A stretch of DNA of 64,000 nt from Hyphomicrobium sp. (lineage in GTDB: Bacteria > Pseudomonadota > Alphaproteobacteria > Rhizobiales > Hyphomicrobiaceae): the NCBI GenBank assembly GCA_030148425.1, contig JASBTM010000017.1:496001-560000 (forward strand), given 5' to 3'. The position numbers were made by a program, and so were the translations under genes. The notes beneath the pieces were generated by a model, which made no database searches, was not told the DNA's origin, and was given only the letters and a program-made list of their open reading frames with translations. Position 1 is the stretch's first letter; every line of letters starts with the position of its first letter. Positions 36,552 to 45,200 of the stretch are shown in pieces.

Positions 36552-37643
36552 ATGATGCGAATCCTCATCGCAACCGACGCCTGGAAGCCTCAGGTCAACG
36601 GTGTCGTACGCACCTACGAGAACCTGAAACGCGAGCTTGAAGCGGCAGGCCATTTCGTATCGATCCTGTCGCCATTGGATTTTGCCACGCTGCCGTGCCC
36701 TGGCTATCGCGAAATCAGGCTTGCGCTGGCGCGGCGGTCTCAGGTCGCGGCTGTCCTGAAGCAGGGCAACTTCGATCACGTCCACATCGCGACCGAGGGG
36801 CCGATCGGGCTCGCGACGCGCGGCGTGTGCCTGCGCCGCGGCATTCGCTTCACGACGTCGTTTCACACGCGCTTTCCGGAATACATCGAAGCGTACACGG
36901 GTCTGCCGGCCTGGATCAGCTATGCGTTCCAACGCTGGTTTCACCGGCCGGCCATCGGCATGTTCGTCGCGACGCCGTCATTGAAAGCTGAGCTTTCGAA
37001 GCGTGGTTTTCGGCGCTTGATGCTGTGGTCGCGCGGTGTCGATACGGCGCAATTCAAACCCGATCCCGACCGGCTCGGCACGCGCGAACAAAGTGGCGAG
37101 CCGACATTCCTCTACGTCGGCCGCGTTTCGAGAGAGAAGAACGTCGAAGCGTTTCTGGATCTCGATCTGCCTGGGCGCAAGGTCGTGGTCGGCGATGGGC
37201 CGATCCTGGGCTTTCTGAGGCGGCAGTATCCCGACGTCATCTTCAAAGGCTCGAAGACAGGCAGCGATCTCGCGCGCGAATATGCGAGCGCCGACGCGTT
37301 CGTCTTTCCGAGCCGCACCGATACCTTCGGACTCGTGCTGCTGGAAGCCATGGCATCGGGCCTCGGGGTCGCTGCATTTCCGGTAACGGGCCCGATTGAC
37401 GTCGTGACGCCGGGTGTCACCGGCTGCCTCGACGAAGATCTCCGCGCGGCTGCGCTTTCTGCGCTGAGCCTCGACCGCGATCAGGTTCGTGTGCAGGCGA
37501 TGCGGCACGACTGGTCGCGCGTGGCCGATCTTTTCCTTGCCAACATTTATCAGGCACGTCGTGCCCAGGGGTTCGGAAAACGCCTCATCAAGGCGCACGC
37601 GAAGCTTCTGCAAATCAAGGCGACGGCGCGGCCGATCAGCTAG
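36552..37643 (+). CDS. GT4 family glycosyltransferase
   Basis: 363 residues. The N-terminal GT-B half begins MRILIATDAWKPQVNGVVRTYENL, a pattern of GDP-mannose- or UDP-glucose-dependent lipid mannosyltransferases. The C-terminal half has YVGRVSREKN for the donor phosphate site and the E-x7-E motif (FPSRTDTFGLVLLEAM). In alphaproteobacteria such enzymes glycosylate diacylglycerol or hopanoids as phosphorus-free lipids, which is a possible role. It is convergent with the next gene, overlapping it by 8 bases. Confidence 0.88.
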   Translation: MMRILIATDAWKPQVNGVVRTYENLKRELEAAGHFVSILSPLDFATLPCPGYREIRLALARRSQVAAVLKQGNFDHVHIATEGPIGLATRGVCLRRGIRFTTSFHTRFPEYIEAYTGLPAWISYAFQRWFHRPAIGMFVATPSLKAELSKRGFRRLMLWSRGVDTAQFKPDPDRLGTREQSGEPTFLYVGRVSREKNVEAFLDLDLPGRKVVVGDGPILGFLRRQYPDVIFKGSKTGSDLAREYASADAFVFPSRTDTFGLVLLEAMASGLGVAAFPVTGPIDVVTPGVTGCLDEDLRAAALSALSLDRDQVRVQAMRHDWSRVADLFLANIYQARRAQGFGKRLIKAHAKLLQIKATARPIS

Positions 37644-38946
37644 CGAATTTTCGCGAGAGTGCGGCGGATGACACGGCGCTGCCGGCTGGGGAGCCAATCA
37701 AGCTCTCGATGATCTCGACGGCTCGTGCCGTGCCGTTTTCCTGCTGCATGACGCGTCCGATTTCGGCGGCTTTGAGCGCGTAGGACGGATTGGTCGCCAA
37801 ATCGCGGATGCGTTCCGTCAGCAGGTCCAACGTCCAGTCCTGGATTGGAAGCTGGTCGGGTCCGGCACCGAGCTGGAAGATGCGGCGGCCCCAATATTTC
37901 TGATCCATCATGAATGGGCCGACGAAGTTCGGACGCCCGGCGCGCAATGCCGACGACGTGGTGCCAAGGCCGCCGTGATGGACGATAGCGGCGACTTCGC
38001 GGAAGAGCTTGTCGTGGGGCACGAACTGGTCGACCAGATGGAAATTGTCGGACAGCGGCACACGGTCGAACTCGCCGCGGCCCTTGAACAGCACGGCGCG
38101 CTGTCCCGCCGCCTCGCAAGCGCGCAGAACCATCTCGGTGCGCTCGATACCGAGCGCCGGCATGCTGCCGAAGCCGATGTAGATGGGTTTCGGACCTGCA
38201 GCCAGGAAGTCGGCGAGCTTGCCGCTCGGACGCCAATTCGGCGCTTCGTCGCGGAACCAGTATCCGGAGAAATAGATCTCGTCGCCCTCTTCGCTCGGGC
38301 GCGGCTGAAGGACAGGGCTCACGGGATAAAGCACCGGAGCGCGCTTGCCGTGGACGCGATGGGGATGCGTCAGCCAGAATGAGCGGCCGAGCCCGAGAGA
38401 TTTCCGGATCTCGGCGATCACGCGCCGGTAGGCCAGCCGCTGCAGACTGAGCGTCTTGTAGCCGTAGCGGTTCCAGGCCGGAATTCCCGTGCCCGGGATA
38501 ACCGACAGGAGATTTTCAGCGGAGGGCGAAACCGAGCCGAGGCCGACCATGATCGCCGGGATTTTCTTCGCTTCCGCGATTTCCGGCGCAATCGAGATGG
38601 CCGGATGAAAGAGGATGGCGTCGGCATCGGCCGACGCGGCAACGGAATCGCGAAGGATGCCTTCGAAAAGCGCCCGCATATCCGGGCCGGGGCTTAGCCA
38701 TTTCTTGACCGTCACGAGCGTGTGGGCGCCGGCAATCTCTGCCATCTCGCCCTCTTTCATGAACTTCGAAAAATCGGTGCCGCAACGGCGCGCTTCGAGC
38801 CCCTTGCTTGCGACGTAGTCCATGAAATCTTCGGGCGCTGCGAGGCTGACCTCGTAGCCAGCCTCTTTGAGCGCTAGCCCCAGCGCGACCATCGGACCGA
38901 CATCGCCCAGAGTGCCAACGGTCAGAAGTGAGATCCGGCGAACCAT
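37636..38946 (-). CDS. GT1-type (UGT/GtfB-like) glycosyltransferase
   Basis: 436 residues from ATG at 38946, chosen as the family starts RRISLLTVGTLGDVGPMVALGLALKEAG; the longer frame to 39003 is poor. The C-terminal nucleotide-sugar site is HHGGLGTTSSALRAGRPNFVGPFMMDQKYWG. This is the pattern of sterol 3-beta-glucosyltransferases and of bacterial macrolide or carotenoid glycosylating enzymes. An isoprenoid lipid (hopanoid or carotenoid) acceptor is plausible. It is convergent with GT4, overlapping by 8 bases. Confidence 0.88.
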   Translation of the reverse strand: MVRRISLLTVGTLGDVGPMVALGLALKEAGYEVSLAAPEDFMDYVASKGLEARRCGTDFSKFMKEGEMAEIAGAHTLVTVKKWLSPGPDMRALFEGILRDSVAASADADAILFHPAISIAPEIAEAKKIPAIMVGLGSVSPSAENLLSVIPGTGIPAWNRYGYKTLSLQRLAYRRVIAEIRKSLGLGRSFWLTHPHRVHGKRAPVLYPVSPVLQPRPSEEGDEIYFSGYWFRDEAPNWRPSGKLADFLAAGPKPIYIGFGSMPALGIERTEMVLRACEAAGQRAVLFKGRGEFDRVPLSDNFHLVDQFVPHDKLFREVAAIVHHGGLGTTSSALRAGRPNFVGPFMMDQKYWGRRIFQLGAGPDQLPIQDWTLDLLTERIRDLATNPSYALKAAEIGRVMQQENGTARAVEIIESLIGSPAGSAVSSAALSRKFAS

Positions 38947-39174
38947 AGCCATCCGATACTGCAGTTGACCGACCATCCCGCAGCAGAAGCGCCGCGGACT
39001 CATTCAGTCGCGAATTCTGCGATCGTGGCCCCCGATCCCTGTCACAATGCGATAGGTGAAACCTTGCTGCAACATAGGTTAGCAAGCATGGCTAACAAAC
39101 TGGCCTGTCGTGACTATCTCGCCGCAGTGCGAGAGGCACTCGCGATCCGCGGCAGGCTCTGCTAGATCCGCGGC

Positions 39175-39828
39175 ATGAACAAAAAGAAGCGCACCGCCAT
39201 TCTGATATCGGGCCGCGGCTCCAACATGCGATCGCTCGTGGAAGCAGCACGCGCGCCGGACTATCCGGCCGAGATCGTGCTCGTGGCCTCGAACAGGCCA
39301 GAGGCTGAGGGAGTCGCGTGGGCGGTCGAGCAAGGACTGCCGACCGTCGTCGTGGATCACAAGAATTTCGCCGCGCGCGCCGACTTCGAACGCACGCTGC
39401 AGTCAGCGCTCGATACGTACGGTGTCGAGCTTATTGCGCTCGCTGGCTTTATGCGGCTGATGACGCCGGATTTCGTCGAGCACTGGCGGGACCGGATGAT
39501 CAATATCCATCCTTCGCTGCTTCCGAGCTTCAAGGGGCTGCATACGCACGAACAGGCGATCGCGGCCGGCGTGAAGATCGCGGGCTGCACCGTTCACTTC
39601 GTCCGGGCGGAGATGGATGCGGGGCCGATTATTGCCCAGGCGGCCGTTCCGGTGCTCTCAGGTGATACCGCAGAGACACTCGCGGTCAGGATACTGAAAG
39701 CGGAACATCGGGTTTACCCAGCAGCTTTAAGACTTGTCGCCGCAGGGGAGGCGCGCTGCGACAGAGAAAAAGTTGTTATTTCTTCGGATGTTAGTGAAAC
39801 AAACCCGCTGTACTCTCCGGCGATCTGA
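39175..39828 (+). CDS. purN: Phosphoribosylglycinamide formyltransferase
   Basis: 217 residues. The formyltransferase motif is clear: RTAILISGRGSNM at the start, LAGFMRLMTPDFV, then INIHPSLLPSFKGLHTHEQAI with the catalytic Asn/His, and the HFVRAEMDAGPIIAQAAVPV segment with the catalytic Asp. It uses 10-formyl-tetrahydrofolate. The Shine-Dalgarno is weak. Neighbours are UGT (divergent) and P450, rather than purM. Confidence 0.96.
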   Translation: MNKKKRTAILISGRGSNMRSLVEAARAPDYPAEIVLVASNRPEAEGVAWAVEQGLPTVVVDHKNFAARADFERTLQSALDTYGVELIALAGFMRLMTPDFVEHWRDRMINIHPSLLPSFKGLHTHEQAIAAGVKIAGCTVHFVRAEMDAGPIIAQAAVPVLSGDTAETLAVRILKAEHRVYPAALRLVAAGEARCDREKVVISSDVSETNPLYSPAI

Positions 39829-40022
39829 TCCACAGCGTCATTTGCTGGTTACCTTGCGCTGGCCGTCGCATGGACAGGCCCCCCCCAAAGCATGGTATTT
39901 CTGTGGCTTCCGGAGAGGGAAGATCCGGCGACCTGAAGTGCCGCGCGCAGCCCGTGAGGCGCACAAAGCGCCTGCAAAGCGAAACGATGCGTACGCTCCT
40001 CCGGTCCGAATGGAGAATGCCT

Positions 40023-41384
40023 ATGGAAACGACCCCCAGCCACACCCTGGGTCTCGGAGATGAATCGAGCATCTGGTTCAACCTGACGCCGTTGCTGCGC
40101 GGTGATCCGGAAAACCCGATGCGCATCCTCATGCAGATGATGGATCGCTATGGCCCGGTTCTTCCGGTCAACATGGCGAACCAGCGTGTCGTTCTTATTT
40201 CAGAGCCTGAGTACTTCAAGCAGGTGCTGGTCACGAAGGCCGACAATTACATCAAGTATTTTGACGGCCTGAAGCCGATCTTCGGCAAGTCGATGATCAC
40301 GAACGACGGCGCGCTCTGGCAGAAAATCCGGATGCCGCAACAGCCGGCGTTCCATCCCGATATGTTCGCGGAATACATTCCGTACTTTCTGCGCGCGATC
40401 GACACCAAGATGGCGATCTGGGCCGATCTTGCGAAGTCGGGCGAAACGGTCGAGATGGTCGAGCAGACTTGGACGCTCGCCGCAGACATGATCTGCAAGG
40501 CGTTGTTCGACCGTGACATGCCGTTCAATCCGCATGTCGTCTTCAAGTGCGTGAAGACATACACCGACGTCATGAACCACCGCGATATCCGTCTGCGCAG
40601 GCAGGCAGGTGAGGTGTTCGAGCTGACGGATGTCGATCCCGCGAAGGCGATGGAAGTTTGGGCGAGCGTGCCGCCGGCCGTCATGGGCGCCGATCCGCGC
40701 GAGATGCGCGAGCGTACGCTCCTCAAGATGATCGAGGAGACAGTCGCCGATCCGTCCGTGCCGGAATTCGACCAGCAGCAAGCGATCGACGAGCTGAAGC
40801 AATATCTCTGGGCAGGCACCGAGACCACGGCCCTGACGCTGGCGTGGGCGCTTTACGAGACGTCGCGCCGGCCTGAAGCAGCGGAACGCATCCGCCGCGA
40901 GGGTGAGGAAGTCTATGGCGACCGTGAGCCAACGGCGGCCGATTACTCCAAGCTCGCTTACACCCGAGCCGTGATCCAGGAAACGATGCGCATCTATCCG
41001 CCGGTGTGGAGCCTCATCCGCATCGCTGCCGCCGAAGACGAGATCGGCGGCGTCAAGATCAATCCGGGCGACCGCGTTTCGATCTTCAGCTACGGCGCGC
41101 ACCACAATCCGAAATTCTGGCCGGAACCAGAGTCTTTCCAGCCGGAGCGCTGGATGGCGGGCAACGCCAAGAAGCAGGTGAAGTACAGCTACCTTCCGTT
41201 CGGCGCGGGCAAGCGTTCGTGCATCGGCGGCGCGATGAGCCAAGTCGAAAATACGCTCGCGCTGTCGCTGCTGCTTCGCCGCTTCCGCCCGGAATACGTC
41301 GGCAAGGATCCGGCCGGCCTCAACGCCACGGTCACGCTGACGCCGAAGGGCGGACTGAACTTCAAGATCCGCGAGCGGAGCTGA
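40023..41384 (+). CDS. Cytochrome P450
   Basis: 453 residues from ATG at 40023, which has GGAG 7 bases upstream (two codons later than the Met at 40017). I-helix motif AGTETT (264-269) with the acid-alcohol replaced by E267-T268, the ExxR motif (E320-R323) and heme ligand C400 in FGAGKRSCIGG are all visible. No membrane anchor, so it is a soluble bacterial P450, closest in pattern to the fatty-acid/eicosanoid-like CYP102/CYP110 branch. There is no redox partner nearby. The substrate is unknown. Confidence 0.93.
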   Translation: METTPSHTLGLGDESSIWFNLTPLLRGDPENPMRILMQMMDRYGPVLPVNMANQRVVLISEPEYFKQVLVTKADNYIKYFDGLKPIFGKSMITNDGALWQKIRMPQQPAFHPDMFAEYIPYFLRAIDTKMAIWADLAKSGETVEMVEQTWTLAADMICKALFDRDMPFNPHVVFKCVKTYTDVMNHRDIRLRRQAGEVFELTDVDPAKAMEVWASVPPAVMGADPREMRERTLLKMIEETVADPSVPEFDQQQAIDELKQYLWAGTETTALTLAWALYETSRRPEAAERIRREGEEVYGDREPTAADYSKLAYTRAVIQETMRIYPPVWSLIRIAAAEDEIGGVKINPGDRVSIFSYGAHHNPKFWPEPESFQPERWMAGNAKKQVKYSYLPFGAGKRSCIGGAMSQVENTLALSLLLRRFRPEYVGKDPAGLNATVTLTPKGGLNFKIRERS

Positions 41385-41749
41385 AATCGGCGCGTGCTAC
41401 GCCGACCACGAGCGGCCGGGGAGACCTCTTCGGCCGTGTTCTGTGTTCAAAATCGCGCGCAGCCGCCCTCAGCAACATCGCGAAATTCAATTTGATTCGG
41501 TCGCCGCCGACCGCGTTTTACGACTTTTCCACAGGCAATATCGCGCCGCACTGCGGGCGTTTGCGCCAGCAAATTACTCAGAAAAGTGCAAATACGGGTT
41601 GTATAGCGGCTCGCTCCTGCGAGACGAGCGGGTATCCCGCACCGGTTAATACTGTCATATTCGGAGCACGTTAGTGAATTACTAGGACTTTCGAGTGTCA
41701 CTTCCCCCCGTGACGCTCCGTACCGTTCCAACTCCAGGAGACCCTCACC
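41385..41749. other. Intergenic region, no gene seen
   Basis: About 365 bases between P450 and a small gene. The right end carries a hairpin (41693-41701 with 41710-41718; GAGTGTCAC and GTGACGCTC, one G-T mismatch pair) around a C-rich loop, then the ribosome-binding site. No tRNA or named RNA fits. Confidence 0.5.
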
Positions 41750-41944
41750 ATGGAGTCCGTGAGAACAGTTGTGCTCGGAAAGCCCGTATTTCTTTTAACG
41801 GGCGCAAAGCCGCGCAAATCCAAAGAGAACGTTTCGACCTCGCTTGACGTCGAAGCACCGGAGAAATTGCTCGAGACTGCGCGTCGTAACCCGGATGCCG
41901 TTGCGTTCGGCTTCGTCGCGGGAAGCTGGGTCGCATCCGCCTAA
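41750..41944 (+). CDS. Small protein of unknown function, strong start site
   Basis: 64 residues. CCAGGAGA stands 9 bases before the ATG, a strong site. Sequence is basic at the middle (KPRKSKEN) and ends in a hydrophobic, glycine-containing tail. I recognise no family. It is monocistronic and preceded by a hairpin leader. Its GC and codon use match the surroundings. Confidence 0.55.
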   Translation: MESVRTVVLGKPVFLLTGAKPRKSKENVSTSLDVEAPEKLLETARRNPDAVAFGFVAGSWVASA

Positions 41945-42150
41945 GCGTGTCCGTTGCGGGTGTGCCCGAGTACCGTCCGGCTTGCAGATGCACGACCAAG
42001 TGCGTGACATCACACATCAGAGCCAGGACGAAGCGCTGCGAGGACTTTTCGATCGTGTCCTGTCGTGGTCCTCGTAGCGAACTCAATTCGGCTTCCGATC
42101 TCGGCCTGTTCCACCGATCTTCGGTGCCCCTGTCGCCGCGAACGGCTGGC

Positions 42151-42678
42151 CTAAACCTCGATCTCAGCGAGACGATCATCGGGCACGAACGGCAGATCGG
42201 TGATGCCGGTCTTTAAGCCGAACCCGGTCAGCAACGCGCTGACTTGCCCACGATGGTGCGTCTCATGATTGAAAATGTGCGCGACGATCAGGGACTTGGA
42301 GCGCGTCATTTCGCGACCCGTTGCGCCCGATACCCAGGTCATGTCGCCTTCGAGAACCGAAGGCTCGACGGAGTCGGCCCAAGTTTCGATCACCTTGTCG
42401 AACCGGCGGCGTTCCGCCGATAGGGCATCCCAATTGTCGAAGAGCGATAATCCATCGGCGAGCGAGCGCTTGGCGGGCGGCGGAGCGGCATCGAAACGCA
42501 TCAACCAGATTTGGTCGGCCCACAGGATGTGGTTCAACGTGGCATGGATCGAGCCGAAAAACGCTCCGCGGTCTTCCTTTCGCTGGGCGTCGCTCAACGC
42601 TTCGCACGCAGCATATACGGAGGCGTTCTGCCAAGTGTTGTAGCGCGCCATCAAGCGAACATAGGATGGCGACAACAC
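42151..42678 (-). CDS. DinB family protein
   Basis: 175 residues from GTG at 42678, with AGGGGAATGAGG upstream; a GTG six codons earlier is also open. The four-helix DinB/YfiT fold is recognisable from SYVRLMARYNTWQNASVYAACEAL, then the metal His pair: HATLNHILWADQIW and a later HIFNHETHHRGQVSALL. Such proteins are damage-inducible in Bacillus or act as thiol-dependent S-transferases; the function here is open. Lies 70 bases downstream of ndk. Confidence 0.88.
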   Translation of the reverse strand: MLSPSYVRLMARYNTWQNASVYAACEALSDAQRKEDRGAFFGSIHATLNHILWADQIWLMRFDAAPPPAKRSLADGLSLFDNWDALSAERRRFDKVIETWADSVEPSVLEGDMTWVSGATGREMTRSKSLIVAHIFNHETHHRGQVSALLTGFGLKTGITDLPFVPDDRLAEIEV

Positions 42679-42713
42679 GGCCTCATTCCCCTGCACAATG
42701 CATTGAATAGAGT

Positions 42714-42739
42714 ATCGGAACGCCCAAAGGCGTTCCGAT
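42714..42739 (-). terminator. Hairpin downstream of ndk
   Basis: An 11-base perfect stem ATCGGAACGCC/GGCGTTCCGAT with a 4-base loop lies 9 bases after the ndk stop. No good T-run follows on the minus strand, while on the plus strand TTTT lies 5 bases beyond, so the match to a classic terminator is partial. Confidence 0.6.
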
Positions 42740-42748
42740 GGAATTTTC

Positions 42749-43171
42749 TTAGCCGACGATTTCGGCGAGGCCGAAGTTCAACGCGATCTCGCGGTCGGCG
42801 GCAGCGGCGCTGTCGGAGCCGTGGGTCGAGTTGGAGCCCTTGGATTCCGCGAAAAGCTTGCGAATGGTGCCGTCGGCGGCTTCCTTCGGGTCGGTCGCGC
42901 CCATCACTTCACGATATTTCGCGATGGCGTTGTCGCCCTCGAGAACCTGAAGAACGACCGGGCCAGACGTCATGAATTCAACGAGTTCGCCGTAAAATGG
43001 CCGTGCCTTGTGCTCTTCATAGAATTTCTCGGCTTGGGCACGGGTCCAGCGCACGCGCTTCTGAGCCACGATGCGAAGACCGGCATCTTCGATCACTGCG
43101 TTGATCTTGCCGGTGAGATTGCGGCGCGTCGCGTCGGGCTTGATGATAGAGAACGTACGTTCGATGGCCAT
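42749..43171 (-). CDS. ndk: Nucleoside diphosphate kinase
   Basis: 140 residues, the usual length. [11 protein letters not shown] starts the fold and the phosphorylated His is H117 in NSTHGSDS. It transfers the gamma phosphate between nucleoside triphosphates and diphosphates. A hairpin follows the stop. Confidence 0.97.
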   Translation of the reverse strand: MAIERTFSIIKPDATRRNLTGKINAVIEDAGLRIVAQKRVRWTRAQAEKFYEEHKARPFYGELVEFMTSGPVVLQVLEGDNAIAKYREVMGATDPKEAADGTIRKLFAESKGSNSTHGSDSAAAADREIALNFGLAEIVG

Positions 43172-43411
43172 AAGTCTGTCTCGCTTTACGGATTTTACTC
43201 GGGTTCCGCGGGCTTATAGCGATGCGGGCCTTCGCCAGCAAGCGCTGGACGCCGCGTTGCAGATAAGCGGTTGCACGTCACACGCAAAAGTGGACGTTTA
43301 CCGCATAATCGCCCGATTGACGCGCGCAATTACGTATGAACAGTGTGGGCCGGCGAAGAGCGCACGGTCGAGGGGTTGGGCAGCAATGCCTACGTGTGCG
43401 AAGAAGCAAAA

Positions 43412-44809
43412 ATGACGGCACAGGTCAACGACATCCAGTGGTACATCGCCCGTGACGGCAAACAGCACGGGCCGCTGACAGACGTCGAAATGCGCACGTT
43501 CGTAGCGCACAACTATCTGCGGCTCAGCGACCTCATCTGGCGGCCGGGCATGCCGGAATGGCAATCGGCGCCGAATATTTTTCCAACGGCCTTCGAAGCC
43601 CTCGGACACGATCCCCAGCAAGCTTCTGCCGCTCCAACCAAGCCGGCGGCTCTTCCGCATCCTGCGGCGTTTCAGCCCGCGGGCGCTCAAAGCGATCCGC
43701 GCGGCATCGACTACGCTGGCGAGGTTTCGCCCAGACCGGATCGTAATCTCGTCAAGCGGCTGGTGATTGCGGGATTGGCGATCACCGTCGTCGGAGGCGG
43801 CGCCTTCGCTCTCACCAGTTATCGCGAAACGATCATGGGGATGGTTTCGGGTTCGTCCGGAGGGACGAGTGCGGAAAATGCGCCGGTGGTTGCGGCGCCC
43901 GAGTCATCCTCCTCCGGAGAAGCACCGCAGGCCCACAACGATCCGGTACAAACGGCATCGGCGTCCGGCACTGGCGCAGCGGCGACGAGTGATGTCATTC
44001 CATCGCCGCCCCCGGCTGACACGACGACGTCATCCGTCTCGGCGCCTGGCACCGCGACCGACGCCTCTCCTGCGCCCGAAGCTCCAAGCGCGCAGACGCA
44101 GGTCGCTGCCGTCGAGCCGCAGTCGCCGACGCCTCAGGCGCCGTCGGGAATAGACGGGTCTCCGCTCGATCTCCGACTGCAGACGGTGCCCGTCTGGGCC
44201 CTGATCAAACGCGAATATCCCGATTGGTATTCGTCGGAGATCACCTCCGCAAACAAGCTCGTTGCGGATAACAAGTCCGACTCCGATGTCGCGACGCTGC
44301 TTGCTCAGGGTCTCGTCAATTTGCGGCGGCAGAACGCGGATAAAGCACTTGCTGCAAGTTCGGAAAAACTTCAGGCCATTGCGGAGGCGTTCCTCAATCA
44401 TCTGAAGTCGCTTCGTTCGCAGAGCGTCAGTGCCTGCTTCGGCTTCATCTCGAAGGGCGAGATGAGCCCGGCCGTCATTCAAATGATGGAACATCCCGAA
44501 ACGGCGACGGCGCTCAATGCGCAGGCCGGCGCAGTTTTCGAGGCCATCTCGGAAGGCTCGCGAAGCCCGGTGAAGCACGACTCCGCCGTGAAGAGCGACT
44601 ACGACATCCTGATCAAGGAACTCGGCAAGCTCGGCTGGAAGGAAGAGGATCTCCAAGTCTTCTCCAACCCGAAGCTGCTTGCAAAGCGCGAGCCGGAACA
44701 AGTCTGCAAGATGGTGCAGGAGTGGTTCGTCGCGCATCTCGCCGTGCAGGACAAAGCGGTTCGCGACAGGCTGCTTTACGAGACACTCAAACCTGTGGTC
44801 TCGGGCTGA
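43412..44809 (+). CDS. GYF_2 domain membrane protein
   Basis: 465 residues from ATG at 43412. The N-terminal GYF_2 (DUF4339) domain, about residues 8-55, has WYIARDGKQHGPLTDVEM and the WRPGMPEW block, which bind proline-rich or other peptides. A Pro/Ala-rich segment leads to one transmembrane helix (about 116-135). A long Ser/Pro/Ala-rich linker to about 245 then reaches a helical C-terminal domain of about 210 residues. The arrangement puts the GYF domain in the cytoplasm and the C-terminus in the periplasm. Family members are of unknown role. The ribosome-binding site is weak (GAAGAAG). Confidence 0.75.
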   Translation: MTAQVNDIQWYIARDGKQHGPLTDVEMRTFVAHNYLRLSDLIWRPGMPEWQSAPNIFPTAFEALGHDPQQASAAPTKPAALPHPAAFQPAGAQSDPRGIDYAGEVSPRPDRNLVKRLVIAGLAITVVGGGAFALTSYRETIMGMVSGSSGGTSAENAPVVAAPESSSSGEAPQAHNDPVQTASASGTGAAATSDVIPSPPPADTTTSSVSAPGTATDASPAPEAPSAQTQVAAVEPQSPTPQAPSGIDGSPLDLRLQTVPVWALIKREYPDWYSSEITSANKLVADNKSDSDVATLLAQGLVNLRRQNADKALAASSEKLQAIAEAFLNHLKSLRSQSVSACFGFISKGEMSPAVIQMMEHPETATALNAQAGAVFEAISEGSRSPVKHDSAVKSDYDILIKELGKLGWKEEDLQVFSNPKLLAKREPEQVCKMVQEWFVAHLAVQDKAVRDRLLYETLKPVVSG

Positions 44810-44810
44810 G

Positions 44811-45161
44811 ATGCTTTACACGGCGGTCAAAGTTTTACTGACCGCCGCGCTTGTCGTTGCTATTTCGGAAGTGGCAAAACGTTCGACGGTCTTCGGCGGC
44901 ATCGTCGCGTCGCTGCCGCTGACATCGCTACTCGCCTTCATCTGGCTTTATGGCGAGACGGGCGATACCGCGAAAATCGCCAGTCTGTCGACCAGCGTGT
45001 TCTGGTACGTGCTGCCTTCGCTCGTTTTGTTCCTGACGCTGCCGATGCTGCTCGCGCGCGGGTTTGACTTCTGGTTAAGCCTTGCCATTGCCGCGGCTTT
45101 GACCTTCGCGGCCTATCTGCTGATGACGGCGCTGCTGGCTCGTTTCGGCGTTACGCTCTGA
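44811..45161 (+). CDS. DUF3147 family inner-membrane protein
   Basis: 116 residues, ATG overlapping the previous stop region (TGAGATG). Four helices in pattern: YTAVKVLLTAALVVAISEVAKRSTVFGGIVASLPLTSLLAFIWLY starts the family. Function unknown. The spacing implies co-transcription with the GYF_2 gene. Confidence 0.8.
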   Translation: MLYTAVKVLLTAALVVAISEVAKRSTVFGGIVASLPLTSLLAFIWLYGETGDTAKIASLSTSVFWYVLPSLVLFLTLPMLLARGFDFWLSLAIAAALTFAAYLLMTALLARFGVTL

Positions 45162-45200
45162 CCCGGTGACAGCAGGCGGCGGACGGGCTATCGCCATCCG

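Noticed and set aside
38965..39165. 66-residue frame upstream of purN
   Set aside because: Weak start, no family; it lies in the divergent promoter region of purN and UGT.
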